A stretch of DNA of 64,000 bases, from NCBI GenBank assembly GCA_021819435.1, contig JAKARB010000005.1, forward strand, positions 62,001 to 126,000, written 5' to 3'. Under the pieces are notes generated by a model. That model was not told the origin of the DNA. It saw only the letters and a list, made by a program, of their open reading frames with translations, and searched no databases. The DNA comes from Pseudomonadota bacterium (GTDB taxonomy: Bacteria; Pseudomonadota; Gammaproteobacteria; Burkholderiales; Burkholderiaceae_C). Position numbers and translations under genes: made by a program. This document shows positions 20,681 to 29,577 of the stretch, in pieces (position 1 is the stretch's first letter; each line of letters starts with the position of its first letter).

Positions 20681-21229
20681 ATGAAAACCGTCGGCGACAA
20701 ACTGGCATCTTTCAAAGTTGTGGGCGTCAAGCCCGGTTTCAAGCATCCGGAGGAGCACGGCCAGTCCGCTTTCGAGGAGCTCACCGAGCAGAGCTTCCCC
20801 GGCAAATGGAAGGTCATTTACTTCTACCCGAAGGATTTCACCGCCGTCTGCGGCAGCGAGGTGGAGGCCTTCGCGCGCCTGACCAGGCAATTCGCCGACC
20901 GCAACGCGGTGCTGCTGGGAGGCTCGACCGACAACGAGCACTCCAAGCTCGGCTGGCGCCGCGAAGCGCCCCAGATCGATCAGCCCGGCCACCACGCCTT
21001 TGCCGACGAGGCTGGCCAACTGGTCGACCAATTGGGCGTGCGCGACCGCGACGCTGGCATCGCCCTGCGTGCCACCTTCATCGTCGACCCGGACAACGTG
21101 ATCCGCCACGTGTCCGTCAACAGCCTGATGGTGGGCCGCAACCCCGATGAAGTGCTGCGCGTGCTCGACGCCCTGCAGACCGACGCCGCCTGCGCCTGCA
21201 ACCGGCCCGTAGGCGGTGCCACGCTCTGA
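20681..21229 (+). CDS. AhpC-type 2-Cys peroxiredoxin
   Basis: This thiol peroxidase reduces hydrogen peroxide and organic peroxides in the cytoplasm. The peroxidatic cysteine is C57 in FYPKDFTAVCGSEVEAF. The C-terminal CAC (C171, C173) recalls the resolving CxC of actinobacterial AhpC. The length is 182, typical of AhpC. The residues after C57 are Gly-Ser where AhpC proteins normally have Pro-Thr, which is odd next to a catalytic Cys. No ahpD or ahpF is adjacent; yaaA, a peroxide-stress gene, follows at 108 bp. Confidence 0.87.
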   Translation: MKTVGDKLASFKVVGVKPGFKHPEEHGQSAFEELTEQSFPGKWKVIYFYPKDFTAVCGSEVEAFARLTRQFADRNAVLLGGSTDNEHSKLGWRREAPQIDQPGHHAFADEAGQLVDQLGVRDRDAGIALRATFIVDPDNVIRHVSVNSLMVGRNPDEVLRVLDALQTDAACACNRPVGGATL

Positions 21230-21337
21230 GGGCGACGGTCCCATGCTGATCCAGTGGCCATAACATCAACAGCCCAAACTCAAACGGCCACCACGGCCTG
21301 AACCGACTCCGGCCTTCGCCGCGAGAACTCCAAGAAG

Positions 21338-22114
21338 ATGCTGATCCTGCTGTCCCCGGCCAAGAGCCTCGACTACGACACCGCGCCCACGACCGACCGC
21401 CACACGCTGCCGCAGTTCACCGATGAATCGGCCGCGCTCATTGAGGTGCTGCGCCCCTACACGCCCGCGCAACTGGCGTCACTCATGGACCTCAGCGACG
21501 CGCTGGCCACGCTCAACGTCGCCCGCTACGCGGCCTGGTCGCCGCGCTTCACCTCGCGCAACAGCAAGCAGGCCGTGCTGGCCTTCAACGGCGATGTCTA
21601 CGAAGGCCTGGACGCCGCCAGCCTCAAGCAGAAGGACCTTGACTGGGCTCAAGACCACGTCGCCATCCTCAGCGGCCTGTATGGCATCCTGCGGCCGCTC
21701 GACTGGATGCAACCCTACCGCCTGGAAATGGGCACGAAGCTCGTCAACCCACGCGGTAAAGATCTCTACGCATGGTGGGGTGACACCCTGGCCAAGCACA
21801 TCAACGAAAGGCTGGCCGAGCAGGGCGACGACGTGGTCATCAACTTGGCGTCGCAGGAGTATTTCAAGTCGGTCAAACGCAAGGCCTTGAAGGCGCGTGT
21901 GATCGAATGCGTTTTCGAAGACTGGAAGGCCGGTCAATGGAAGGTCATCAGCTTTCACGCGAAGCGCGCACGCGGCCTGATGGCGCGCCACGCCATCGTC
22001 AAGCAGGCCAAGTCTCCGAAGGCCTTGCTGAGCTTCGATGCCGAAGGCTACGCCCACGCACCTGAGGCCTCTACTGCGGACCGGCTGGTCTTCCGCCGCC
22101 GCCTGGATGCCTGA
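21338..22114 (+). CDS. yaaA: Peroxide stress protein YaaA (DUF328)
   Basis: YaaA is a DNA-binding protein that limits free iron during hydrogen peroxide stress in E. coli. The 258-residue protein shows the family opening [13 protein letters not shown], the [17 protein letters not shown] segment, [23 protein letters not shown] and the C-terminal [15 protein letters not shown] motif. It lies downstream of the peroxiredoxin gene on the same strand, which fits a shared stress role. Confidence 0.94.
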   Translation: MLILLSPAKSLDYDTAPTTDRHTLPQFTDESAALIEVLRPYTPAQLASLMDLSDALATLNVARYAAWSPRFTSRNSKQAVLAFNGDVYEGLDAASLKQKDLDWAQDHVAILSGLYGILRPLDWMQPYRLEMGTKLVNPRGKDLYAWWGDTLAKHINERLAEQGDDVVINLASQEYFKSVKRKALKARVIECVFEDWKAGQWKVISFHAKRARGLMARHAIVKQAKSPKALLSFDAEGYAHAPEASTADRLVFRRRLDA

Positions 22115-22134
22115 TCGACTGATCTCCAGCGAAC

Positions 22135-22971
22135 ATGGACAGCCGCCAAGTCATCACACCTGAATTGCGCGAGTGGCTGCTCGCGCAGGTGGCGGCGGGT
22201 CACAGCGCGGATCGGGTGCTGGCGTCGATGCAGGCCAGTGGCTGGGACGCTGGGGTGGCCGTGGAGGCGATTCGCGCATTGGTGCCTGGCGCGGCCGATG
22301 ACCCGACCCTGGATGCTGCCACCATGCCTGGGCTCTCCGAAGGCGCTGGCCATCGCATTCAGGCGCATGATCGCGAGGTCGACTTGGTGGTTGACATCCA
22401 GCACCCGCGCATCGCCGTCTTCCGGGATTTGTTGAGTGATGCCGAGTGCGATGCGCTGATCGAACTGGCGCGACCGCGCCTTTCGCGCTCGGAGACGGTG
22501 GTCAACCGCACGGGCCAGAGCGAGGTCAATGCCGCACGCACCAGCCAGGGCATGTTCTTTTCGCGCGGAGAGGGTGAACTGGTGAGCGCCATCGAAGCCC
22601 GCATCGCGGCCCTGCTCAACTGGCCGGTCGAGCGAGGCGAGGGCTTGCAGGTGCTGCGTTATGGCGTGGGCGCCGAGTACCGCCCGCATTTCGACTATTT
22701 CGATCCGGCTCAGCCAGGCACCCAGGCCATCCTCAAGCGGGGCGGACAGCGCGTGGGCACGTTGCTGATGTACCTCAACACGCCCACGTCGGGCGGCGCG
22801 ACAACCTTCCCCGATGCGGGCATCGAGGTGCGGGCCTTGCGCGGCAGTGCCGTTTTCTTCGCCTATGGTCAGCCGAGCCCGCTCACACGAACCCTGCATG
22901 GCGGGGCGCCTGTGCTGGCGGGTGAAAAGTGGGTCGCAACCAAGTGGCTGCGTGCCAGTCGATTCGATTGA
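22135..22971 (+). CDS. 2-oxoglutarate/Fe(II)-dependent oxygenase, prolyl 4-hydroxylase type
   Basis: The 278-residue protein has the double-stranded beta-helix iron site H185-x-D187 (YRPHFDYF) with distal H255 (TLHGGAPV) and a 2-oxoglutarate-binding Lys in GEKWVATKWLR. The region around RSETVVNRTGQSEVNAARTSQGMFF is typical of prolyl 4-hydroxylase alpha-like proteins. The first 75 residues form a small helical region (RQVITPELREWLLAQ) found ahead of many bacterial versions. The protein substrate is unknown. It starts 20 bp after yaaA. Confidence 0.85.
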   Translation: MDSRQVITPELREWLLAQVAAGHSADRVLASMQASGWDAGVAVEAIRALVPGAADDPTLDAATMPGLSEGAGHRIQAHDREVDLVVDIQHPRIAVFRDLLSDAECDALIELARPRLSRSETVVNRTGQSEVNAARTSQGMFFSRGEGELVSAIEARIAALLNWPVERGEGLQVLRYGVGAEYRPHFDYFDPAQPGTQAILKRGGQRVGTLLMYLNTPTSGGATTFPDAGIEVRALRGSAVFFAYGQPSPLTRTLHGGAPVLAGEKWVATKWLRASRFD

Positions 22972-23002
22972 GGCGGCTGGCCTAGGCGGGCGCTTCTTTC
23001 AG

Positions 23003-24412
23003 TCAGGAGCCGCGAGGCCGACGCGCGAGCACAGCCGTGCCGCCTCCGCCAGCTTCTTGACGAGCACCGCCGCCCTGGCGCGAGGATGCTTGATGGCGTC
23101 CGCCACCACCACCGCCACCACCTTGGCCGCCGCGTGAGCCCGAGCCGTGGCCCGAACCATGCCCCGAGCCTGACGCGCCACCACGCTGGCCACCGCCGCC
23201 GCCAGATCGCGAACCGCCCGCGCCGCCATGCAGCACACGACGGCCCAACTGGATCGGTTCGGGGCGGGCATTCGGGTCCGGTGCGAAGCCGGGAACCACC
23301 TCACGGGGAATCTGGCGCTTGATGAGCTTTTCAATCGAGGCCAGGAAACCTTCTTCGTCGACGCACACCAGCGAGACGGCCTCGCCTTCGGCACCAGCGC
23401 GCCCCGTGCGGCCGATGCGGTGCACGTAATCCTCCGGCACGTTCGGCAACTCGTAATTCACCACGTGGGGCAACTGGTCGATGTCGATGCCCCGCGCCGC
23501 GATGTCTGTGGCCACCAGCACGCGCAGGTCACCAGTCTTGAAGTCGGCCAGGGCACGGGTGCGTGCACTCTGGCTCTTGTTGCCGTGGATGGCCATGGCC
23601 GTGATGCCTTGCTTGTCGAGGTACTCGACGAGGCGATTCGCGCCGTGCTTCATGCGTGTGAACACCAGCACCTGGTGCCAGTCCTGGCTGACGATCAGGT
23701 GGTTGAGAAGCTCTTTCTTGCGGTCTCGGTCAACCGGGTGCACCTTCTGGGCGATGGTGTCTGCCGTGGCGTTGCGGCGAGCCACCTCGATGACGCGAGG
23801 CGAGTTCAGCAGGCGTTCCGCCAGCGCCTTGATTTCGTCGGAAAACGTGGCTGAAAAAAGCAGGCTTTGTTTTTTCGCAGGCAGGATATTCAAAACACGG
23901 CGGATATCGTGGATGAAACCCATGTCCAGCATGCGGTCAGCCTCATCGAGGACGAAAATTTCCACGTCATCGAGTTTCAGGGTGCCTTGTTGGTGGTGAT
24001 CCAGCAGGCGCCCAGGCGTTGCCACCAGGATATCGACGCCTTGGCGCAAGGCTTCGATCTGGGGATTCATGCCAACGCCACCGAACATCACCATCGATTT
24101 GAATGGCAGGTACTTGCCATAATTGCGAACACTCTCTTCGACCTGTGCTGCTAGCTCACGCGTGGGGGTGAGCACCAGAGCGCGGACGGTGCGCTTGCGC
24201 CCACCTTCAGGCGTTTTTTCCGAGAGCTTTTGCAGCATCGGCAAGGTAAAACCGGCGGTTTTACCCGTTCCGGTTTGAGCGCCTGCGAGCAAATCTCCCC
24301 CAGCCAGCACGGCCGGAATGGCTTGGGATTGAATGGGGGTCGGGTGGTCATAACCCGACTCATGGATGGCCCGCAAAAGCGGTGCGGACAAACCCAGTTT
24401 TTCAAAGGACAT
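23003..24412 (-). CDS. rhlE: DEAD-box RNA helicase RhlE
   Basis: RhlE unwinds RNA duplexes with ATP and acts in ribosome assembly, RNA decay and cold adaptation. The 469-residue protein contains the Q motif ([14 protein letters not shown]), Walker [15 protein letters not shown] in [14 protein letters not shown], and the C-terminal RecA domain with [10 protein letters not shown]. After about residue 385 comes a Gly/Ser/Arg/His-rich tail, an RNA-binding low-complexity segment common in betaproteobacterial RhlE. The start MSFEKLG is preceded by a 301-bp divergent region shared with dnaX, which may hold a long leader. Confidence 0.95.
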   Translation of the reverse strand: MSFEKLGLSAPLLRAIHESGYDHPTPIQSQAIPAVLAGGDLLAGAQTGTGKTAGFTLPMLQKLSEKTPEGGRKRTVRALVLTPTRELAAQVEESVRNYGKYLPFKSMVMFGGVGMNPQIEALRQGVDILVATPGRLLDHHQQGTLKLDDVEIFVLDEADRMLDMGFIHDIRRVLNILPAKKQSLLFSATFSDEIKALAERLLNSPRVIEVARRNATADTIAQKVHPVDRDRKKELLNHLIVSQDWHQVLVFTRMKHGANRLVEYLDKQGITAMAIHGNKSQSARTRALADFKTGDLRVLVATDIAARGIDIDQLPHVVNYELPNVPEDYVHRIGRTGRAGAEGEAVSLVCVDEEGFLASIEKLIKRQIPREVVPGFAPDPNARPEPIQLGRRVLHGGAGGSRSGGGGGQRGGASGSGHGSGHGSGSRGGQGGGGGGGGRHQASSRQGGGARQEAGGGGTAVLARRPRGS

Positions 24413-24635
24413 ACAGCGAGCCCGCTTGGTGCGACGCGGCGACTGCACCCACATCGGCCGGGCTCGGGCGGTGTGGGTCAACCGGCGTCCGCCAGTTAAA
24501 TCAAATCATCGAAACGTACAAAACGAGTCCGGTCGATCTCTCTTCAAATTGTATGGGTCGCCTTGCAGTCGATCGGGGATGATTTGACGAAATGAGGGGC
24601 GACTTTCTGAATATCGATGTTACCAGATGTAAGGT

Positions 24636-24664
24636 GCCCTGGTCTTCGCCACAGGGTCTTTTTT
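24636..24664 (+). terminator. Terminator-like hairpin upstream of dnaX
   Basis: GCCCTG pairs with CAGGGT (6 bp, one G-U) around a 10-nt loop, followed after one base by TTTTTT. There is no annotated plus-strand gene before it, so it may end a short transcript starting in the intergenic region, or attenuate dnaX. Confidence 0.45.
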
Positions 24665-24701
24665 GAGCCGGGCGCACGGCAATCGGTCACGCCCCTGCGC
24701 C

Positions 24702-24707
24702 TAGAAT
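24702..24707 (+). promoter_or_regulatory. Candidate -10 box TAGAAT just before dnaX
   Basis: TAGAAT ends 6 bp before the dnaX ATG. If used as a -10 element, transcription would begin at or near the start codon and the mRNA would be leaderless. No good -35 is visible. Confidence 0.3.
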
Positions 24708-24713
24708 CCGAGC

Positions 24714-26807
24714 ATGACATCGACGGTTCTCGCGCGCAAGCACCGGCCAGGCAGTTTCGAGGCCATGGTCGGCCAAGGGCATGTTGTTCAGGCCCTTTCC
24801 AACGCGCTCACCCAGCAGCGCCTGCATCACGCCTACCTGTTCACGGGCACCCGTGGCGTAGGCAAGACCACCGTGTCTCGCATCTTGGCCAAGTCGCTGA
24901 ACTGTGTCGGCCCGGACGGGCAAGGCGGCATCACGGCGCACCCATGCGGCCAATGCCAACCTTGTCGCGACATCGACAGTGGTCGATTCGTCGACTATGT
25001 GGAGCTCGACGCGGCCTCGAACCGGGGGGTGGAGGAAATCTCGCAACTGCTGGAGCAGGCGGTCTACAAGCCGGTGGTGGGGCGCTTCAAGGTCTACATG
25101 ATCGACGAAGTGCACATGCTCTCCACCCACGCCTTCAACGCCATGCTCAAGACGTTGGAGGAGCCGCCCGAGTACCTGAAGTTCGTGCTCGCCACGACCG
25201 ACCCGCAAAAGGTGCCAGTCACCGTGCTCTCGCGCTGCCTGCAGTTCAACCTGCGCCCGATGGCGGCTCAAACGGTTCAGAGTCACCTCGCCGAGGTGCT
25301 GGACAAGGAAGCGGTGCCCCACGATGCTGCCTCGCTGCGCCTGATCTCGCGCGCAGCCCGTGGTTCGATGCGCGACGCCATGTCGCTGACCGATCAGGCC
25401 ATCGCCTTCGGGGGCGGCGGATTGCAGGAAGACGTGGTGCGGCAGATGCTGGGTGCGGTCGACCGCAGCCACGTCCAGCGCTTGATCGAAGCCGTTGCCG
25501 ATGGCGATGGCGCAGCGCTGGTGGCTGCGGTGGATGCCCTGCGCGAGCGCGGCTTGTCGGCCGCCGGCACACTGGAAGAACTCGCTGCGGCATTGCAACG
25601 CATGGCCGTGGTGCAGGCGGTGCCTGCCCTGGCCGCTGACCAGGACGACCCCGACGCCGAAACCTGGGCCCGGCTGGCTCCTCGCCTGGCCCCGGACGAA
25701 ACCCAGTTGTTCTACAGCCTGTGCCTGCAAGGCCGGGCCGAGCTGGCCCTGGCTCCTGACGAGTACAGCGGTCTGCTCATGCTGATGTTGCGCTTGCTGG
25801 CGTTCAAGCCTGACAGTCCTTTGACGAGGGACCCGGACGACCCAAAAGCTGAAGGCTCGGCGGTCCGCCAGGCTGCCGAGCCGGCTTCCCGCACCTCGGT
25901 CGCCTCGGCGGCGCATGTCCCGGCGGTGTCGGCCTTGGCCGGGTCTGCGTCCGCTTCTGCGCCCACGCCCACGCCCCAGCCTTCGCTCGCGAATTCGGAG
26001 CGCGCTGCGTCGGCGCCCCGATTGACTTCTCAGCCACAACAACCGACTTCCTCTGCGTCGTCTCGGGCTGCATCGCCCATGCCCATCAGGGCGTCAACGG
26101 TGCCTGCTTCCGCTCCATCGCCTGCTCCAGCAAGGCCGGCGGAGCCCCCATCTGTGCACTCACCGGAGGCTTCGTCTGCGCGGTCCTCGGCTCCCCCATG
26201 GGACGACGAGCCCCCCTTGGCCGAGCCAGACGCCGTCCCCGCAGCTGCCTGGTTCGACGATGGACCGCCCCCTGATCTGCCTCCAGAGGCTTTGCTGGAC
26301 GCCGGCCAACCGTCATCGGGCGGTGGCAATGCGGCCTGGGAGCCGCCGCCCCTGGATATCGAACGAGCGGTGCCGCCGCCTCTTGGTGCGCAGTCCGCTG
26401 AGCCCGACCCGCTGGCTGACCTTTGGGCTGACGTCGTGGCGCAACTGCAAAGCCGTGGCCTGATCACGGCGCTGGTGCGTGAACTCGCCGTCCAGTCCCA
26501 ATGCTTGGCGCATCAGGCAGAGGGTGCTTCCGAGCGTTGGCTGTTGCGCGTGGAGCGTGAGAGCCTGATGGGCGACATGCACCGCGACCGACTGCGCCAG
26601 GCGCTGGCTTCGCTGTCGGGGCGCGAGGTGCAACTGGACTTGGAGAGGGGGGATGCCATCAACACCCCTGCCCAGCGGGATCTGGCTGCGCGGGAAGCTC
26701 GCCAACGTGCAGCCGAGGCCCTGATGGCGGCCGACCCCCTCGTGCGCCGCCTGATCGCCGAACACCCTGGTGCACGCATCTTGCCGGGCTCCGTGCGGCC
26801 CCTGTGA
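24714..26807 (+). CDS. dnaX: DNA polymerase III subunit tau (with probable gamma by frameshift)
   Basis: DnaX is the ATPase of the clamp loader that places the beta clamp on primed DNA. Full-length tau also links the polymerase cores and the helicase. The 697-residue protein has Walker A GTRGVGKTT near residue 43, the four-Cys zinc site (NCVGPDGQGGITAHPCGQCQPC, split over residues 63-80), DEVHMLS and the SRC arginine finger. The collar domain ends near residue 370. A long Ala/Pro/Ser-rich linker runs from about 380 to 560, followed by the tau-specific C-terminal domain. At codons 376-378 there is a strong candidate -1 frameshift site (25827-25882) that would give a 379-residue gamma-like form. 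ybaB and recR follow. Confidence 0.96.
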   Translation: MTSTVLARKHRPGSFEAMVGQGHVVQALSNALTQQRLHHAYLFTGTRGVGKTTVSRILAKSLNCVGPDGQGGITAHPCGQCQPCRDIDSGRFVDYVELDAASNRGVEEISQLLEQAVYKPVVGRFKVYMIDEVHMLSTHAFNAMLKTLEEPPEYLKFVLATTDPQKVPVTVLSRCLQFNLRPMAAQTVQSHLAEVLDKEAVPHDAASLRLISRAARGSMRDAMSLTDQAIAFGGGGLQEDVVRQMLGAVDRSHVQRLIEAVADGDGAALVAAVDALRERGLSAAGTLEELAAALQRMAVVQAVPALAADQDDPDAETWARLAPRLAPDETQLFYSLCLQGRAELALAPDEYSGLLMLMLRLLAFKPDSPLTRDPDDPKAEGSAVRQAAEPASRTSVASAAHVPAVSALAGSASASAPTPTPQPSLANSERAASAPRLTSQPQQPTSSASSRAASPMPIRASTVPASAPSPAPARPAEPPSVHSPEASSARSSAPPWDDEPPLAEPDAVPAAAWFDDGPPPDLPPEALLDAGQPSSGGGNAAWEPPPLDIERAVPPPLGAQSAEPDPLADLWADVVAQLQSRGLITALVRELAVQSQCLAHQAEGASERWLLRVERESLMGDMHRDRLRQALASLSGREVQLDLERGDAINTPAQRDLAAREARQRAAEALMAADPLVRRLIAEHPGARILPGSVRPL
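25827..25882 (+). promoter_or_regulatory. Candidate programmed -1 ribosomal frameshift signal in dnaX
   Basis: In order: AGGGA (25827-25831), similar to a Shine-Dalgarno sequence; a 9-nt gap; the slippery heptamer C CCA AAA (25841-25847) in the correct phase; and a 6-nt spacer. Then comes a 12-bp stem: GGCTCGGC with GCCGAGCC, extended by GGTC with GGCT, around the loop CGCCA (25854-25882). After a -1 slip the next codons are AGC and TGA, so translation stops at once. The product would be 378 dnaX residues plus Ser, ending right after the clamp-loader collar domain. E. coli dnaX has the same four elements with A AAA AAG. Confidence 0.7.
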
Positions 26808-26853
26808 GCGACAATCCCAACCGTTTTCTCTCCATTGATCGAAAGGACGAGCC

Positions 26854-27180
26854 ATGCTCAAAGGACAACTCGCCGGGCTGATGAAGCAAGCCCAGCAGAT
26901 GCAGGACAACCTCAAGAAGGCCCAGGATGAACTGGCACTGATCGAGGTCGAAGGGCAGTCCGGTTCTGGCCTGGTCAAGGTCGTCATGACTTGCAAGAAC
27001 GAAGTCAAGCGCGTCACCATCGACCCCAGCCTGCTGGCCGATGACAAGGACATGCTCGAAGACATGGTGGCCGCAGCCTTCAATGATGCCGCGCGCCGCG
27101 CGGAAGCCACCAGTTCCGAGAAGATGTCGCGCCTGACAGCTGGTATGCCCATGCCCCCGGGCATGAAGCTCCCGTTCTGA
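26854..27180 (+). CDS. ybaB: Nucleoid-associated protein YbaB/EbfC
   Basis: The 108-residue protein is a small dimeric DNA-binding protein of the YbaB/EbfC family. It starts [28 protein letters not shown], the N-terminal helix, followed by the family stretch [19 protein letters not shown]. It lies between dnaX and recR, the conserved bacterial order. A good ribosome binding site (AAAGGA) precedes the start. Confidence 0.95.
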   Translation: MLKGQLAGLMKQAQQMQDNLKKAQDELALIEVEGQSGSGLVKVVMTCKNEVKRVTIDPSLLADDKDMLEDMVAAAFNDAARRAEATSSEKMSRLTAGMPMPPGMKLPF

Positions 27181-27217
27181 ACGCGGCCCTGAGCGCGTTC
27201 TCACTCGGTTCGAAGAC

Positions 27218-27805
27218 ATGGCCGATTCCGCACTCGAAGCCTTGATCGAAGGCTTGCGTTGCCTGCCCGGTGTCGGGCAGAAGTCGGCCCAGCGCATGGC
27301 CTACCACCTGCTGCAGCATGACCGTTCCGGCGCGGTGCGCCTGGCTCGCGCGCTTGATGTGGCTGTGTCGGAGATCGGGCATTGCACGAGGTGCCATACC
27401 TTCAGCCGCGAGCCGGTCTGTGAGGTCTGTCAAGACGAGACGCGTGACCGGCAGTCGCTGTGTGTGGTCGAAACCCCGGCCGATCAGGCGGCTCTGGAAC
27501 GCACTGGCAGCTACAAGGGCCTTTACTTCGTGCTCATGGGGCGCTTGAGCCCGCTCGATGGGCTCGGCGTGCGCGACATCGGCGTTGCCCCTCTGCTCGA
27601 ACGCGCAGGCGATGGGGTGGTTCAGGAAGTGATCCTGGCCACGAACTTCACCGCCGAGGGCGAGGCCACCGCCCACATCCTGGCAGAGCAACTGCGCAGC
27701 AGGGGCCTGAGGGTGACCCGGCTGGCGCGGGGTGTGCCGGTTGGCAGCGAGCTTGAATACGTGGACCTGGGCACCATCGCCCACGCATTCATGGACCGTC
27801 GCTGA
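27218..27805 (+). CDS. recR: Recombination protein RecR
   Basis: RecR works with RecO and RecF to load RecA at gaps. The 195-residue protein has an N-terminal helix-hairpin-helix ([17 protein letters not shown]). A C4 zinc finger follows ([16 protein letters not shown]), then a Toprim domain ([13 protein letters not shown]) and the Walker-B-like C-terminal region [16 protein letters not shown]. It ends the dnaX-ybaB-recR run and converges on mltD. Confidence 0.97.
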   Translation: MADSALEALIEGLRCLPGVGQKSAQRMAYHLLQHDRSGAVRLARALDVAVSEIGHCTRCHTFSREPVCEVCQDETRDRQSLCVVETPADQAALERTGSYKGLYFVLMGRLSPLDGLGVRDIGVAPLLERAGDGVVQEVILATNFTAEGEATAHILAEQLRSRGLRVTRLARGVPVGSELEYVDLGTIAHAFMDRR

Positions 27806-27835
27806 CGCCGCGCGCAGCGATGTTTAGCGGCCTCT

Positions 27836-29575
27836 TCAGCGCGCGCTGGCCATGCGCACCCGGTTGCTGGTGCGGATGGTTGCTTTGTTGTTGGCCTTGC
27901 TGCTGTTGCGAGCGTTGGCCACCACGCGCGTGCTGGCTGCCACCTTGGTCTTGCTGACAACCGGCTTGCTGCTGGCTTGCTTGCTGGCAGACCTGCTGGT
28001 GGAGGCGAGCTGGCGCTTGGTCGCCATCGGCACGTAAACCACGATGTTCTGGCCACGGCTGAACGCTGCACGCGTGTTGGTTCGGTTCCATTGCGCCACT
28101 TGGTCGGCGGAGACCTTGTAGCGCTGCGCAATGCTGGCCACCGTGTCGCGCTTGCCGGCCTTGACCAAGGTGCGCCGCATGGGAGGCAGGTCGGGGGCGA
28201 GGGCCATCATGGCGTTGTCGGCCAGGCTTTCCGAAACGTCCTGTTCGCGGTGCTCTGAACGGGGCACCAGCAGGGTCGAGCCAGCCTTGACCAGCATCTT
28301 CGGCGGGATGTGGTTGACCTCGCGCAGCGAGGCTTCATTCATGCCGACCGACTTGGCCGCTTCAGCGGGACGCATGGTGCGCGGAACCTGCCAGGCCGTC
28401 CAGGTGGCCAGCGCGCCCTTGTGGCGAGACAGGTTGTGCACGAACAGGTTGGCGTTGTCGTAGGGCAAGAGCACCTGAGGTGTGCCGGCTGCCAGGATGA
28501 CGGGCTTGTTCTGCGAGGGGTTCAGCGCCTTGAATTCGTCGATGGACAAGCCAGCCAAGCGCGTGGCGAGTGCCACATCCATGTCACGCTGAATGGGCAC
28601 GCTGACGAAGTAAGGGTGGTTCTCGATCGGGGGGAGCGTCAGGCCAAAGCGCTCGGGCTGCATCACGATGTTGCGCACGGCGTGCAGCTTGGGCACGTAG
28701 TTGCGCGTCTCGACCGGCATGTTGAGGCTGAGGTAATCGGTGGGCAGGCCCTGGCGCTGGTTGCGCTGGATGGCCTTTTGAACATTGCCTTCGCCCCAGT
28801 TGTAGGCGGCCAGGGCCAGGTGCCAGTCGCCGAACATGCGATGCAGGCGCTGCAGGTAGTCGAGCGCAGCGCGGGTGGAGGCCAGCACGTCGCGGCGATC
28901 GTCGCGGAAGAGGTTCTGCTTGAGTTCGAAGTCCTTGCCGGTGGCGGGCATGAACTGCCACATGCCCGAGGCGCGCGCAGACGACATGGCCTGCGGGTTG
29001 AAAGCGCTTTCGATGAAGGGCAGCAGGGCCAGCTCGGTGGGCATGCCACGGCGGTTGATCTCCTCGACCACATGGTATAGGTAGCGGCTGCCGCGCGAGG
29101 TCATGCGCTGGACGTAGTCGGGGCGGCTGGCGTACCAGCGCTCGTGTTCGGCGATCAGCGGGGTGTCGAGCGTGGGCAGGTCGTATCCACGGCGGATGCG
29201 GCCCCACAGGTCTTGCACCGCGCTTGCGTCATCGAGGTTGACCGTTGCGTCGGGTTCGAGCGGATCGGTCGGCTTGCCGATGGCTTCTAGGCTCTCTGCG
29301 TGGGGCTCGGGGGTGGTGCTTCGCAGGGCACCGGGGCCGAGGTCGACGCGCAGACCAGAGGTGGGGTCCTGGCGGGTGCCAGCCGCCACACGCTGGTCAC
29401 CCCAGGTGGACAGCGCGGGCGCGGCGCGGCGCTGGTTCAGGTCATCGGCCTGGCGCGAAGTGGCGTCGTTCTGCATTGAACCGCAGGCTGACAGCAGCAG
29501 GGTGGCGATGGCGGTGAGGGGCAGGACGAGGTGGCGCGCCTTGGGGCGCCGGGCATGGAAGGGCTTTGCAGACAT
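27836..29575 (-). CDS. mltD: Membrane-bound lytic transglycosylase D (lipoprotein, SLT plus LysM)
   Basis: This enzyme cleaves peptidoglycan glycan strands to give 1,6-anhydromuropeptides. The 579-residue protein begins with a lipoprotein signal (ATLLLSAC, lipid at Cys32). The lytic transglycosylase domain has the catalytic Glu in LLPFIESAFNP and the SGMWQFMPATG and AAYNWGEGNV motifs. At least one clear C-terminal LysM repeat (DTVASIAQRYKVSADQVAQWN) and probably one upstream (VGMNEASLREVNHIPPKMLV) bind glycan. The last 70 residues are rich in Ser, Lys and Ala. The start lies just 2 bp beyond the gloB stop on the same strand, so the two are coupled. Confidence 0.93.
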   Translation of the reverse strand: MSAKPFHARRPKARHLVLPLTAIATLLLSACGSMQNDATSRQADDLNQRRAAPALSTWGDQRVAAGTRQDPTSGLRVDLGPGALRSTTPEPHAESLEAIGKPTDPLEPDATVNLDDASAVQDLWGRIRRGYDLPTLDTPLIAEHERWYASRPDYVQRMTSRGSRYLYHVVEEINRRGMPTELALLPFIESAFNPQAMSSARASGMWQFMPATGKDFELKQNLFRDDRRDVLASTRAALDYLQRLHRMFGDWHLALAAYNWGEGNVQKAIQRNQRQGLPTDYLSLNMPVETRNYVPKLHAVRNIVMQPERFGLTLPPIENHPYFVSVPIQRDMDVALATRLAGLSIDEFKALNPSQNKPVILAAGTPQVLLPYDNANLFVHNLSRHKGALATWTAWQVPRTMRPAEAAKSVGMNEASLREVNHIPPKMLVKAGSTLLVPRSEHREQDVSESLADNAMMALAPDLPPMRRTLVKAGKRDTVASIAQRYKVSADQVAQWNRTNTRAAFSRGQNIVVYVPMATKRQLASTSRSASKQASSKPVVSKTKVAASTRVVANARNSSKANNKATIRTSNRVRMASAR

Positions 29576-29577
29576 CG

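Larger units (their letters stand above)
24413..24713. other. 301-bp divergent intergenic region between rhlE and dnaX
   Basis: No open frame is credible here. The region is less G+C-rich than the genes. It contains an imperfect pairing of GTCGCC (24557-24562) with GGCGAC (24598-24603), a TTGACG hexamer near 24585, and a terminator-like hairpin at 24636-24664. I looked for the 4.5S SRP RNA core (GGAAGGAAGC), which often precedes dnaX, and did not find it on either strand. Confidence 0.6.

Noticed and set aside
24413..24713. 4.5S SRP RNA gene upstream of dnaX
   Set aside because: The conserved GGAAGGAAGC core and its paired strand are not present on either strand.
24714..26807. E. coli-type A AAA AAG slippery site in dnaX
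   Set aside because: It does not occur; the candidate site is C CCA AAA, reported separately.
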